Positions 1 to 10,325 of a stretch of DNA of 34,559 nt are shown in pieces. The stretch's first letter is position 1. Each line of letters begins with the position of its first letter. A program made the translations under genes and the position numbers. The DNA comes from Zancudomyces culisetae (lineage: Eukaryota > Kickxellomycota > Harpellomycetes > Harpellales > Legeriomycetaceae): assembly GCA_001969505.1 (NCBI GenBank), contig LSSK01001253.1, positions 1 through 34,559 on the forward strand, given 5' to 3'. The notes under the pieces were generated by a model. It searched no databases and was not told the origin of the DNA. It saw only the letters and a list, made by a program, of their open reading frames with translations.

Positions 1-605
1 AGTGGGACTACACTAATGTCTTTCAACACTAGGTAGCGAGGTAAAAAGGTCTCGTTAAGAAACCGGGCTGTGGAAACCACTGCTCTAACGCAAGTGGCGT
101 TTGGATCCCGAAGAATCCCAGGTAGTTTGAGCTTTAACTCCTCCCCCAGGAGTTTACCCACGATTTTCCTGCGAAGCTCAACACACTCGGAAATCGTGCT
201 AGATAAAAAAGAACTATAAAAATCTATAAATTCAGTAAGTAAATCCTTCCTAATTTCGTCCCATCTATTGCAATCTAATAAGTAATGCTCAACTGTTTCT
301 TTTTCTTCTTTCTTACAGAACGGACATTTGGCTTTGTAATCTGGATCTATAAAACCCGAATTTGCTAATCTCGTGGCGGTCCAAAATTGACCTATTCGAA
401 TTCGACCTACGAAAAGAATGTGTTTCATGTACTGTGGAAAGGCCGCTTGTAAGTCGACCCAGTTCCTTTGTCGGCCTGCTCCAACTTCCTTTATCCACTT
501 TGTAATATTCGACTTGTCTATCAACCTGTTTACATTTGCGTTCATTTTTAATATATTAACCAAATCTCTTGAAACATTGAAAAGACAAAGTGAAAAGTCA
601 AGTTT
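1..605 (-). mobile_element. Non-LTR (LINE-like) retrotransposon, C-terminal reverse-transcriptase fragment, runs off the left edge
   Basis: Reading the minus strand from 605 to 1 gives about 200 codons with no stop; an in-frame TAA lies just before, at 606-608. The first Met codon is at 543-545. The translation contains VGRIRIGQFWTATRLANSGF followed by CPFCKKEEKETVEHYLLDC, which fits the zinc-binding segment (C-x2-C-x9-H-x4-C) after the reverse-transcriptase domain in many LINE-like elements. The region after it is charged and ends at the window edge without a stop, so the element continues to the left. The RT catalytic motif is not here, so this copy is either 5'-truncated, as LINE insertions often are, or its 5' part is unrelated sequence. 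It lies on the same strand as the uL2 gene, about 90 bp past that gene's stop. Mobility cannot be judged from this fragment. Confidence 0.8.
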
Positions 606-628
606 TTATTCTACCTTAAATAAAAGTA

Positions 629-634
629 TTTATT
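629..634 (-). terminator. Candidate polyadenylation signal of the uL2 gene
   Basis: AATAAA on the minus strand about 62 bp past the uL2 stop codon, in a T/A-rich stretch. The spacing suits a cleavage and polyadenylation signal, but the hexamer is common by chance in DNA this AT-rich. Confidence 0.35.
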
Positions 635-695
635 TAGTGATATGAAGTACGAATTTTAACAAAAAAAGACAAAATAGAAGAAACAAACATGTAAA

Positions 696-1460
696 TTATT
701 GATCCTTTGTCTTCTTGGAACCACGCAAAAGACCAGTACGACGGGCAGCAATAAGACCAACCTTTTGACCCTTTGAGGAGTCTCTGGCAACAGTAGAAGC
801 GTGACCAATGTGTTGATGGTTACCACCACCATGAGGATGGTCCACTGGATTCATAGCAACACCTCTTGTCTTGGGCCATGAGTTGCGCTTGACTCTGTAT
901 TTGTGGAATGCTCTTCCGGCCTTGAGCAATGGTTTGTCGATACGACCACCACCAGCAACAATACCAATTGTTGCTCTGCATGCACTCAAGACGGTCTTCT
1001 TGGAACCGGATGGAAGCTTGATTCTTGTACGGCCATCATCACCGTGACCAATGATGGTACCGTAGTTTCCGGATGTGCGAGCCAATGCTCCTCTATCTCC
1101 TGGCTTCTCCTCGACGTTGCATACAACGGTACCTTCTGGAAGAATTCCAACTGGCAAGACGTTTCCAACAACCAAAGATGCCTTCTTTCCGCAGAACACA
1201 AATTGTCCAGTGTGCATACCTTCTGGAGCAATAAACAATTCTGTACGGGTCTTGTATCTGTATGGATCTCTGAATTGTACACGAGCAAGAGGAGCGCCAC
1301 GTCCGGCATCGTGAACAATCTCCTTTACCAATCCTCTAATATAACCATTTCGTTCGGCAAAGTCTACTGATCTATATTTGGCCGCTCCCTCACGCTTGTG
1401 ACAGTGTGATTTGAAGATACTTCCGGCACCCTTTCTCTGTGAACGAATAACTCGACCCAT
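696..1460 (-). CDS. RPL8: 60S ribosomal protein uL2 (L8; yeast L2)
   Basis: A 254-residue protein, the usual length for eukaryotic uL2, intact from [16 protein letters not shown] to a lysine-rich end. It is a component of the large ribosomal subunit next to the peptidyl-transferase centre and helps join the subunits. The N-terminal OB-like fold and C-terminal SH3-like barrel (Ribosomal_L2 and L2_C) are both recognisable. The hallmark [13 protein letters not shown] loop near residues 209-221 carries the conserved histidines that approach the catalytic RNA. No intron is needed: the first ATG gives the canonical N-terminus. The A/T-rich sequence directly upstream (1461-1520) is consistent with a 5' UTR. 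It is transcribed away from the GH17 gene side and toward the retrotransposon fragment. The identification is close to certain from sequence identity. Confidence 0.97.
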   Translation of the reverse strand: MGRVIRSQRKGAGSIFKSHCHKREGAAKYRSVDFAERNGYIRGLVKEIVHDAGRGAPLARVQFRDPYRYKTRTELFIAPEGMHTGQFVFCGKKASLVVGNVLPVGILPEGTVVCNVEEKPGDRGALARTSGNYGTIIGHGDDGRTRIKLPSGSKKTVLSACRATIGIVAGGGRIDKPLLKAGRAFHKYRVKRNSWPKTRGVAMNPVDHPHGGGNHQHIGHASTVARDSSKGQKVGLIAARRTGLLRGSKKTKDQ

Positions 1461-3188
1461 TTTTGATTTTCTACAAAATTATCCCTAAAGAGTAATATAG
1501 TTTAGATATTAAAACATTAATTCTATATTTTGTCAGTGATACAATAGTGTATATCATAAAAATCTGTTATAAAAACCCTGGTACGCGTCACAACAACCAG
1601 ACAAATACAGCACTGAAGAGTAAGTTGGTCAAAAGTTCTTTAACGATAAATTCTCTGCTAGAATTTTATATCAACTCAATTCCATTCCTTTACAAGTAAA
1701 GCTCGTATATATGGTGCATTTACGATTCGAATCCCAAATTAAGAACTCGAAAAAGAATCGCTGCTTATTTAACCTGTTGAAACAAAAGGTATATCCCCTC
1801 TCACAAAATGCAACAGTGCTCTGTTGACACAATACACGCATAGTCATGTCGAAAATAAACCATTTCTTACCTCTTTTTGTCTTACAAGTTTATGCTCTTA
1901 GGAGTGGACTTTAGGATAATGAAAAAAAGATATACTCAGTTTCAGTTATTATTTCCTAAAAATTTTTCTACACTTTTTTTTCGCTTTATGTAAATGGAAT
2001 TAATATTGGCAATCTTTGGATTCAACAGTGTTTAACTACTCTGATGCTATTTTCACAAGATAATTGGCCAATTTGGGTAGGCCAATTTTGCTTTTTTTTT
2101 ATCGTTTTTTTTTTTCGCAGACCATTTAGATACACCTAACTCATTTTACTAATAAAACAGTTTATTGACTGGGTAACAGTATATGCAGTAGTTTATTCAA
2201 ATTGAGCTTTTTTTTTTAGCAAGCCAATTGGATCAGACCTTGACCAAATTGGTTTAAGGCTGTAACTTTTATGTCCTGAACTTTTCTTTTGTTACATACA
2301 AAGCCTGTACCAAGTTAACTTGAGGCTTCTAGGTTATATTCACATTAACGACCCTTACCATAAGGAGCCATATACCTTTATACTGACGAGTTGCATATTA
2401 GATATTAATTTGGAAAAGCAACATCAACGTAAATCAAGACTTTTATCATAAAGAATGTTCGAATATTTTGGTCACCAGTTATCAATAATAAAGTGTAAAA
2501 TATTGTTTTTGCATCCAAGCGATTACTACAGCCGTGGTGTACCTATTAAATATAAAAATATATAAACACCTTGCCATCACCGATTGCAAATATGTATATA
2601 TATATATATATATTAATTGGTTACAAGAATTTCGATGATGTAAAGGGTCTCAGATGGGCTAACAGCTGAAGAGACTATTGTGCTTTGAGCCAAGTGGGTT
2701 TTGGTAACCCATGGGTGCAAAAACAAGAAAAGTGGCTTTGTGCAAACAACTAAACTGCTATCACAAGTATACACATACACATATTCATGTGCAAACATAT
2801 AGAGGACAATTTGCAAAACGCAAAGAGTTTGTAAATACTTGTAGCATAGTTTATTGAATGGCAAAACTATTCGTAATATAAAATATATGTTATGCAAAAT
2901 CTAGTTGCTCTAAAAATAAAGAAGCTCATTTCTTCGTAAAAGCAACCAAATGTAATAAGTTAGAGTTATGAAAAAGAGACAGATCTGTGTTAACCGGAAC
3001 ACAGACAGTATGAGGTAAAGATCTACTTTAAGGTGTTAGAGAAATAATAGCCACAGGCTAAGTGGTGAAGATTTCCTGAATCCTAAACGAGAGAGTTGGT
3101 TACAAAAAAGGATGAAGTCATGGGATGTAATCATAATAAATTCTTGGGTTATAAGAAAGCCAGTATAAGTGGGCATATTAAAACGCGT
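1461..3188. other. Intergenic region: uL2 promoter side and GH17 3' flank
   Basis: 1.7 kb with no credible coding region. The part near 1461-2200 should hold the uL2 promoter and has several T-tracts (for example 2092-2115). A TA-dinucleotide run occupies 2595-2613. A 94-codon minus-strand reading frame at 2613-2897 is hydrophobic, resembles nothing I recognise, and is probably chance. An ACGCGT lies at 1584-1589. Confidence 0.6.
2595..2613. repeat. (TA)n microsatellite
   Basis: An uninterrupted TA run of 19 bases in the uL2-GH17 spacer, read directly from the sequence. Confidence 0.85.
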
Positions 3189-4361
3189 TTAACATTGGCC
3201 AAGGAAGCCAAGGTTTATCTTGGCGGAAGCATCAGAGTTCAAGACTCCATAGCTTCTTTCGTAGGATGGAGCATTTACTTTCCAAAGAGAATCCTTTGCT
3301 TCAAAGTAGAAATAATCGATGTTGTTAGCTCTGGCTTGACAAACAAAGCTGGCAGTATATGCATCTTGGTTCTCAATGCTTCCTTGACAGTTGCTGGTTT
3401 GTCCGCTAGATGGGAAACCTGTTTCACCAATTCTGACGTATTTGGATCCAGCACGTGCCTTAAGAGCATTGTATCGGTTTACGGTGAGAGTAGCCAAGTC
3501 TTTTGGTGATACATTATCTCCACCAAAGCAGGAGTGAATGTTTGCCTGTACTAAATCGCTAGCCTCAATCAAGTTTGATGAATACAAACTATCAATTTCG
3601 GTTGTGTAAACTGGCAGAGAATAGCCATTTTGCCTCAATGCTGATCTTACAGAGTTGATATAGCCTATCAGTGTGGCCTCATCCATTGCACCCTTGTAAA
3701 TTTCCTCATTACCTACAGACACATCAGCAATGACATTGCGGTTGGCTGGGTTTGAGAGTACGCGGATAAGATCAGCAGTTTCTGAGCTTACTCTATCGCT
3801 TCCGTTCGAGGTCCATATACCAGCATGAACCTTGAGTGATAGATTGTTTTGTGTAATTGCTTGTGTAATGTAGTCAAGCTGTGAGCAATCTGTAGAGTAA
3901 ATTCTAATGTTCCCTGTTATTTGCCCTACTTTAATAAGGTCGGCAGCTACTGATTCATAAGTTCCACAGCTACCGTCGCTTTGGTATGGGGAATATGTCA
4001 GTCCGGAGAACACTCTATCATTGCTCAAGGTTGCTGGGGCTGGTGTTGATGATGGAGCTGATTCTTGCGCCGGAACTGATTCTGGGGCTGATTCTGGTGC
4101 TAGAGATACCACAGTCTCTACCTGTTGCTCTGGGTTTGCACTTGGTGCGTATTGTGGAACTTCAGCAGATGGTGCTGGGGCTGGGGCTAAGTCAGCTGAC
4201 TGTTGTTCGTGAGACATTTCGTCGACATACACATAGTTAGTGACTACAACTACATCACGTTTATTGTGCTGTTTAACCGCTCCTGAAAGATCGATTGGCG
4301 CTGAGACTGCCAGCGACGTGAGAGCTCCCAATACAAGTGAAACTTTGTTTACAATCCTCAT
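3189..4361 (-). CDS. Secreted GH17 cell-wall beta-1,3-glucanase/transglucosidase (SCW4/BGL2-like)
   Basis: A 390-residue secreted wall protein. Residues 1-21 form a signal peptide (basic start, hydrophobic core, AVSA cleavage region). A Kex2-like KR follows at 34-35, and then comes a Pro/Ala/Ser/Glu-rich linker (about 58-112). The GH17 TIM barrel spans about 115-390, starting at FSGLTYSPYQSDGSCG. The acid/base glutamate is in SVGNEE (E219) and the nucleophile in IGETGFPSSG (E313), so the active site looks complete. Family members act on beta-1,3-glucan in the wall, and the Kex2 site plus linker is typical of the Scw4/Scw10 type. The usual IHPYFGG-like strand reads IHSCFGG here, adding a cysteine. 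There is no C-terminal hydrophobic GPI signal; the protein ends FLGQC. Its promoter lies in the long empty region to the right. Assignment to the family is firm; the exact reaction is inferred. Confidence 0.93.
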   Translation of the reverse strand: MRIVNKVSLVLGALTSLAVSAPIDLSGAVKQHNKRDVVVVTNYVYVDEMSHEQQSADLAPAPAPSAEVPQYAPSANPEQQVETVVSLAPESAPESVPAQESAPSSTPAPATLSNDRVFSGLTYSPYQSDGSCGTYESVAADLIKVGQITGNIRIYSTDCSQLDYITQAITQNNLSLKVHAGIWTSNGSDRVSSETADLIRVLSNPANRNVIADVSVGNEEIYKGAMDEATLIGYINSVRSALRQNGYSLPVYTTEIDSLYSSNLIEASDLVQANIHSCFGGDNVSPKDLATLTVNRYNALKARAGSKYVRIGETGFPSSGQTSNCQGSIENQDAYTASFVCQARANNIDYFYFEAKDSLWKVNAPSYERSYGVLNSDASAKINLGFLGQC

Positions 4362-4575
4362 TTTCGTTATTATATGTTGTTTTGTTTTTATTTACTCCTA
4401 ATGATATCCAGGTCACTAAAAGTCGTCAGTATTAACGTTACTACACTACACTCTATGCACAAAAATGTATTTGTTTGAAAAAAAGTCTATTTCTTTCAAC
4501 CTTATTTTTTTATTGAGATACGACGTAAATATAACTTAAGATAAGTCTACAAACTTTTTTTCCTTTGCTTCAAAG

Positions 4576-4591
4576 CCTTTATATATAAAGG
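4576..4591 (-). promoter_or_regulatory. Palindromic TATA element upstream of the GH17 gene
   Basis: CCTTTATATATAAAGG is a perfect 16-bp palindrome about 215 bp upstream of the GH17 start codon. It contains a TATA box on both strands and has a CC(A/T)nGG outline longer than a standard MADS-box CArG site. A promoter role is inferred from position only. Confidence 0.4.
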
Positions 4592-6992
4592 AAGGGTATG
4601 GTTTATTATTTTTTTGTGGACAAAATCAACGGAAATTAAAGGTATTCCTATTATTAGCTTTTGATCTAAATTAATTACAAATCCTTTTTATTTCAGCTAA
4701 TGAATATCAAGTATACCACTAATCTTTTTCTTTTTTCAATGACCATTACAAAATTACTTACAGTTCTTATATAGTTTATGTTGTTGTTATTTCATTTCGC
4801 GCCTATTATTTACTAGTTTATGGGAATTTATGCATTTATCACCTTATTGCTGTTTTTTCTTTTTTACCTGATAAAATTGACAGAAATTTCTATTGTTCGC
4901 TTTAAGATTTGCAGACTATTGTTTTTGTAAATGACTTGACCAGTTGATAGGGATTCGGATTTGTGTTTTCGTGAGGTCAGCATTTGTTTATGGTTTCTAC
5001 AGAAGCTTCTACAAAGCCAATCAAAAGTTCTCAAAAAAAATAAACCTGCCCCCAATACTGGTATCATTGCAATACTCCGTTTATTTTTTCTTTAACTTTG
5101 ACGTCTTCGATTCCCTTTCTGTTTCTGAGAGTTTACTATTTAAGAAATAAGCTAATTAGGAAGTTGATATGGTTCCTCATAAATAACTGCTGTATTGGCA
5201 AATAAAGATAAATTGTTTTTCTTTTAATGAGACTTGATTTTTTGAAAATATATAATATCCACATAAAATTGTGGGTTATAACCAATCCGTTCTTAGGCGT
5301 TATTAAAGCATAACTCTTCCATGTTTCCCAAGATTCCATAACTTATTATTCTACCCAAAGCCATCCCCTCTTCCCCTTTTCTTTTGCAAAGTATTATTAA
5401 TTCTTATGAAGCAAATTCCCAAGATTGTCAATCCTGTTCTCTTTGACCTCTTTATTCACAATTTGGTGCTTAAATAGTTCGTTTTGTATCACTTAGACAA
5501 TGATAACTAATGTTGATTGGTGGTACTGTGTTTGTAGCAAAAAATAGTGCATAGTCTAGCGTTACATAAAACTGCAACCAGGGTTCCAGCGTTTTCTGCC
5601 TGATATTATTTCTTTATTTATTTGCTTTGTGTTAGTAGCGTAGTTCTCAGCATCACTTTATGATAGCTAAGGGTATTTATCACACCTCATTTTTTATACC
5701 CCTTTTCTTCTATTCAGACAAAAGCTAGGGGCTTTGTATACTTTTGACATCCTTTAAACATCCATCATCCAAATGTTTTGTAATTAATCAATAACCAAAG
5801 AACGACTAGCCATGTCTTGGAAGGTAGTACGAGTGTGTGATTTTAATTCATTTATTGAGCTGATTCGCAAAATCCTCATTTTATAATTTTATTAGAGTAA
5901 AGCTGTATTATTTATTTCGGTTTCAGCTGACAAATTTCTACCAGAAAATAAAACCACTCCCAAGTATATACATGGTCATCAATTTTAATTCAATATCAAG
6001 GCATGCTAAACCAAATGAACCAGAGTCAAGAAAAAGCAGACACACCCAACCTTGCTTCAAATATTCCAAACCTTTACTAATAAAAGTAAATTGATGTTTT
6101 CCTAACCCCTATGGCCGAACCCATAATTGAAAAAACCAGTTTTCATCAAAAGATCATTCTAGCTCATAGGATCGTGTCATCTTTCAATCATTACTACTAC
6201 TACTACCGTTTACTAAAGTATATATTTTACGCACACCTTTCTATAAATCACTACCAAACAAGTATACCCTAGGAGGCTGGCTATATTTATTTATCTGTGT
6301 AAATATCTAGGGTTATGCCGGCTGGCTGTAACGAATGACTTTTACCTGACTTAAGCTTGGTCTCAAGTGCTTGCAACAATTGTACACGTTTTTAATTTAG
6401 CCTCTAGCCATTACGATAGACCTTCCCACTAAAAAAAAGGGTACTTTACTTATCACCCCACCCACCTCTCTCTCTCACAAATACCTTAAAAACTAAATAG
6501 ACATCACATCTTGTTCAAATCTTGCATCCAATCGCATTGTTTTGTACATTTGTGTCATGTGATTGGTTAGTTTGGATTTGTCACTAATATATTTGGGGAT
6601 GCTTTGAGCATTACGACTACACAACCAGACCTTACTATCATCAGAGAACAGACCACATGCAAACTGATAGATTTTCTCTGTTTATATCACTGGTTATGGT
6701 GTTAAAAACACCCAATACCTTTAATTTGCGTTGTTTTAATTAATAACAGGGGGGAAAAGATAGGAAAACCAGAGAACGGAAAAAATCTATTATCTTTTGT
6801 TTATATACAACTATAAGCATGTGCATATATAAAAATAAGGTACCCTCTAAATGACAGCAATAATCTCTGATTACAGAAAAAACTTCTCTTGACTAAGCTG
6901 TATTTATCCGCACCTAAATGACTAAACTGCCTACTAAAACAGCACAACTAGTACCCTTTTTTTGTAAAGCTTAGCATTAGTAAATCTACAGG

Positions 6993-7002
6993 CCACGCGT
7001 GG
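6993..7002. promoter_or_regulatory. CCACGCGTGG palindrome with an ACGCGT core
   Basis: A perfect 10-bp palindrome whose core is the MluI cell-cycle box (ACGCGT) of MBF-type factors. It lies far from any recognised start codon, so binding is only a possibility. Confidence 0.25.
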
Positions 7003-7446
7003 TCATACACAAAACGTGTATTCTGTCTTCTTGGTGTCTTTTCACGCAGTAATAAATATCCTCTACTTTAATACCATGTAATATTTTAAAGCGGTTCTTT
7101 AAATGAAACTGTTCTTTCTTACAGTATTGAGATGAAGTTAGTATTTTGTACAGCTCATAGTGTACCGAGATTAGCCAGTGTGATCACTGTCACCAGTAGC
7201 CCTACTACCTGCTAACAAAATGCGGTTACACATCTATGTATGGGCTTTTCCTTTTTTACAACGAATTCTACTTGTTATTTCAATTAAAAATCACAGTATT
7301 GTACAGGAAACGGCCAAAGCTATCTAAGATTTAATTCTCATTCATATTATGCATTTTGGTCCTCTCCAAAAAGGGATAAATTAAACCCTCAAAAAAATAG
7401 TATATATGGTTAGAGAACAAATTAACACCGGTAATGTTACTTAAAT

Positions 7447-7476
7447 GGTGGCACTTGGTAGCACGTGGTGACACTC
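7447..7476. repeat. Three degenerate 10-bp tandem units
   Basis: GGTGGCACTT, GGTAGCACGT and GGTGACACTC follow one another without a gap and fit GGTRRCACNY. The middle unit with the next base contains CACGTG, an E-box. One helical turn per unit would put the cores on one face of the DNA. Confidence 0.5.
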
Positions 7477-7983
7477 GATAGTAAACCATGAAGTGATAGT
7501 GTAGCTATCTATATACATACTGTATAAGTCACAAACACTATTGATTTCCGTGCTATCAGCCTTTCAACGCCATGTACTGTGTCTTGAACCCATATTTTTT
7601 CATAATGTGTTTAAAATGTAGTATCTGTACCAGCTATTTGTGCTATTTTGCGATAAGTAACGATTGATCTTTATGTTGTAAACTTGGTATCTTTTAGTTT
7701 TGAACATCCATCTGAATTGAAAAGATACGCATCGTAAAAAACATTAGGTATTATATTCACAATAATTTTTCACATAAATTTATAAGGACCCCCTCTTCTC
7801 CTTCTTATCCAAAGAACTAGCGACTTTTTGCACTATAAATATATGTGATAAATGAGCTATCGATTGAAAAGACATCTAATACTCGCTCTACTGATTATTG
7901 GTATACTGGAACAAATGGAAAACAGATTTACTAGGTCTTTGATATTTAGAATTAGTCTTTTTTCATCTACCTTTTTGTCTTCT

Positions 7984-7993
7984 CCCCCCCCCC
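7984..7993. repeat. C10 homopolymer in a polypyrimidine tract
   Basis: Ten C residues followed by TTCCCC and a run of ten T, an uninterrupted pyrimidine tract of about 30 bases. Confidence 0.7.
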
Positions 7994-8412
7994 TTCCCCT
8001 TTTTTTTTGTCTGCCACAATGCAAAGCTTAAAGTAGTAGCGCCTAGGTTTGTAGATGTAGTAAATTTTGGAATTTTCTGTTGATGAATCAACATTTTTTC
8101 ATCTGTTCTCTTTTTGATATTTGCGCCACCCCCCAGTAAGCATGTAGGCTCCTAACAGGATAGTGAAAGTTGGATATAGCTAGATTTATGTGAAATTTTT
8201 TTTTGGTGTTTCATGTGGCATCTGTTTAGTATATTCATCACAACAAAAAGGTGTGTCTGTTGTTTCAGCTTTACTCGTGAAAGCATGAAGGCATCCTAAC
8301 CCTACAGGAATATATGATTGAATGGGTGTAAGGGTAACAGACTTTTAAACCATTTTCACTTTCACTTTTACTTTTTTAACGTTCCACGCGGGTAACATAG
8401 CCTTAAAAACTC

Positions 8413-8419
8413 TATAAAT
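8413..8419 (+). promoter_or_regulatory. TATA box of the MFS transporter gene
   Basis: TATAAAT lies 163 bp before the ATG at 8576, downstream of a CACTTTCACTTTTACT pyrimidine tract. The distance matches the TATA-to-ATG distances of the H3, H4 and PNP genes in this window (about 130-165 bp). Confidence 0.5.
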
Positions 8420-8575
8420 CCAACAACTACACTCCTTTTTTTCTCTCTGTAACACGAGTTTGTGTTTTTGAAATATACATTTTTAAAACCAAAAGAGAGA
8501 ATTAAAACAACGAAAACCGTTTTGATACTGCTAATTATACAATTTTAGAAAAAAAGGTATAGCCATCCAAAAGCC

Positions 8576-10018
8576 ATGGAAGATGTTGAAAAGAGCAGTA
8601 TAGCATATAATGAGAAAGTAACACTCAACACAAAGGTGGTGCTGACACCACAGGAGCAGGCTGCTGCAAAAAGGGTTTTGAGAAAATTGGATACCAGACT
8701 CCTCCCCACACTCGTGGTTCTTTAGATTGGGTCTTTAATGGACAGAGCAAATGTTGGTGCAGCACTCGTAAACGGGATGATCAGAACTATGAAACTAACT
8801 CCCACTGAGCAAGCACTGATAACATCCATGTTTTACTTGTTTTACATAACGCTCGAACTACCTGCTAATGTTCTTTTAAAAAAGCTAAAGCCAAGAGTTT
8901 GGTTTTGTACTCTTGCCATATGCTGGTCAATTACTTGTATGCTCCAAGCACTAGCAAAGTCTGCGTTGGTCATGATAATTCTTAGAACGCTTTTGGGTGC
9001 ATTTGATGCTGGATTCTCACCTGGGATTATTGCATACCTACCATACTGGTATACGAGAGAGGAGATTGGCTCAAGAATGTCGATATTTTTTGCATCACTT
9101 CCACTTTCAGGAATAATTGGTAGTCCCCTGGCCGCTGCTCTAGTGTCAATTAAATCTAATCTACACCCATTTCAGATGATATTTTTGGTAGAGGGGGGGA
9201 TAACCCTTATTTGTGGAATTGTTGCTATCTTTTTAATACAAGACTACCCAGAGACTTGTACAATGTTAACAAATGAAGAGCGAGCAGTGCTCTTAAAGAA
9301 ACTGAGCGCTGACCAGGGTCTTGCCTCCAAAACAACGCTCAATTTTAAAACAATTATTAACTCCATGCTTGACTGGAAAACAGTAGTATATTGTATGGGA
9401 AGCCTTGGTATTGCAAATGGACTAATCACATACGGCTATTTTGGACCTACTCTTATGGTATCTTTGGGATACAGTGGCGTAAATGCAACGTACCTAACCA
9501 TACTACCATCAGCACTTGGTGTAGTTGCGATAATAGGCTCGATTTTTATTCCAAAACGAATTCCTATGTATGTTGTGATTGTATCTATGATGCTCATTGC
9601 CACGACATTTGGTACAATAATGGCATTTGCAAAAGGAAAAACAATAAGATTAATTGCATTCACACTTGGTGGATTCACCAATCCAGCGTTTCCTATATTT
9701 TTGTCGTGGATGTCTATAAACCAGGGTGGTATTGGTAAGCGCTTGGTGGTCTCCGCCGTTTGTTTTGCATTCGGAAATGCAGCTGGTGCCGTTGTACCAT
9801 TTATGTTTACCACCAAATACAGTCCTAGCTATACAATTGGTTTTGTTTATAACATTGCCTGTGGCGTCATTGGGATGGTGTTGATATTCTTTATGGCTCA
9901 GTACTTTAAGAGCGAAAACGCAAGGCGGGATAAAAGCCCTGTAGATATCACACATTTATCCGAAGATGAGCAAATGCTTCTCTATGATGCACATCCCAAC
10001 TTTAGATATACGCTTTGA
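8576..10018 (+). pseudogene. MFS transporter of the allantoate permease (Dal5/ACS) type, interrupted by one in-frame TAG
   Basis: The frame opens at an ATG at 8576 and would give 480 residues, a usual length for this family, except for a TAG at 8723-8725 (codon 50). Before the stop is the family's pre-TM1 motif, KLDTRLLPTLVVL. After it the frame continues with IGSLMDRANVGAA, matching the LYxxxxxDRxNIGNA consensus. The stop stands where a tyrosine is usual, one base change from TAT/TAC. Downstream everything is intact, including the TM4-loop motif GAFDAGFSPGIIAYLPYWYT and the remaining membrane segments to a natural TGA. The family carries anions such as allantoate, ureidosuccinate, nicotinate or panthothenate into the cell; the substrate here is unknown. 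Starting at the next ATG (8738, codon 55) would remove TM1. A recent nonsense pseudogene is most likely. Sequencing error, strain polymorphism, readthrough or removal of an in-frame cryptic intron (8618-8725) remain possible. Confidence 0.78.
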
Positions 10019-10325
10019 CCAGCTCGTTTTTACCTATTTTAGTATTTTTTTTCCTCACCATTTTTGTTATCTACTCACCAAGTTTTTTATTTACAATTTT
10101 TTTGAAGCTGTTATATCAAGAGTGAACTTTCATAAAATTAGTAATCTACAACCAACAGTGTATACAATAAACTTATGCACAAATCTAAATCTCATCAACT
10201 TATTGTTGACGTATTATATTATATTTTACATTCAATACCTTTTCTTGATCACAAACACATATTTATATATATTCACACATGGATTTTACCTCTATCTTTA
10301 TCCCCTCCACTATCAAAAATTGAAA
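10019..10325. other. Convergent 3' spacer between MFS and ATPase-like genes
   Basis: 307 bp, strongly T-rich on the plus strand, between two stop codons. It holds only 3' flanking sequence with several AATAAA-like and TATATA-like stretches. No gene is seen. Confidence 0.6.

Larger units (their letters stand above)
4362..8575. other. 4.2 kb region without recognisable genes
   Basis: This is the largest gap in the window, between the divergent GH17 and MFS genes. I found no coding region with recognisable similarity, no tRNA, and no sequence I could match to a snRNA. From 5400 to 8570 even chance reading frames above 60 codons are absent. Contents I can point to are the GH17 promoter (4362-4700), a CCACGCGTGG palindrome (6993-7002), three 10-bp tandem units (7447-7476), a C10 tract (7984-7993) and the MFS promoter (8340-8575). 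A poorly conserved non-coding RNA or an intron-rich small gene could be missed. Confidence 0.6.

Noticed and set aside
903-1370. Plus-strand frames of 155 and 79 codons opposite the uL2 gene
   Set aside because: They are antisense shadows of a highly conserved ribosomal protein gene and show no family features.
1715-1740. GATTCGAATCCC resembling a tRNA B box
   Set aside because: The flanking bases do not pair into a T-arm and no A box, anticodon arm or acceptor stem could be built around it.
7611-7640. GTAGTATCTGTACC resembling a segment of U2 snRNA
   Set aside because: The adjoining conserved U2 5' end and branch-site-pairing sequences are absent.
8723-8725. UAG reassigned to an amino acid in this genome
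   Set aside because: UAG is the natural stop of PUS4 and PNP in the same window at the expected protein ends.
9391-9955. Frames on both strands inside the MFS gene (115, 126 and 101 codons)
   Set aside because: They overlap conserved MFS coding sequence in other frames and have no recognisable content.
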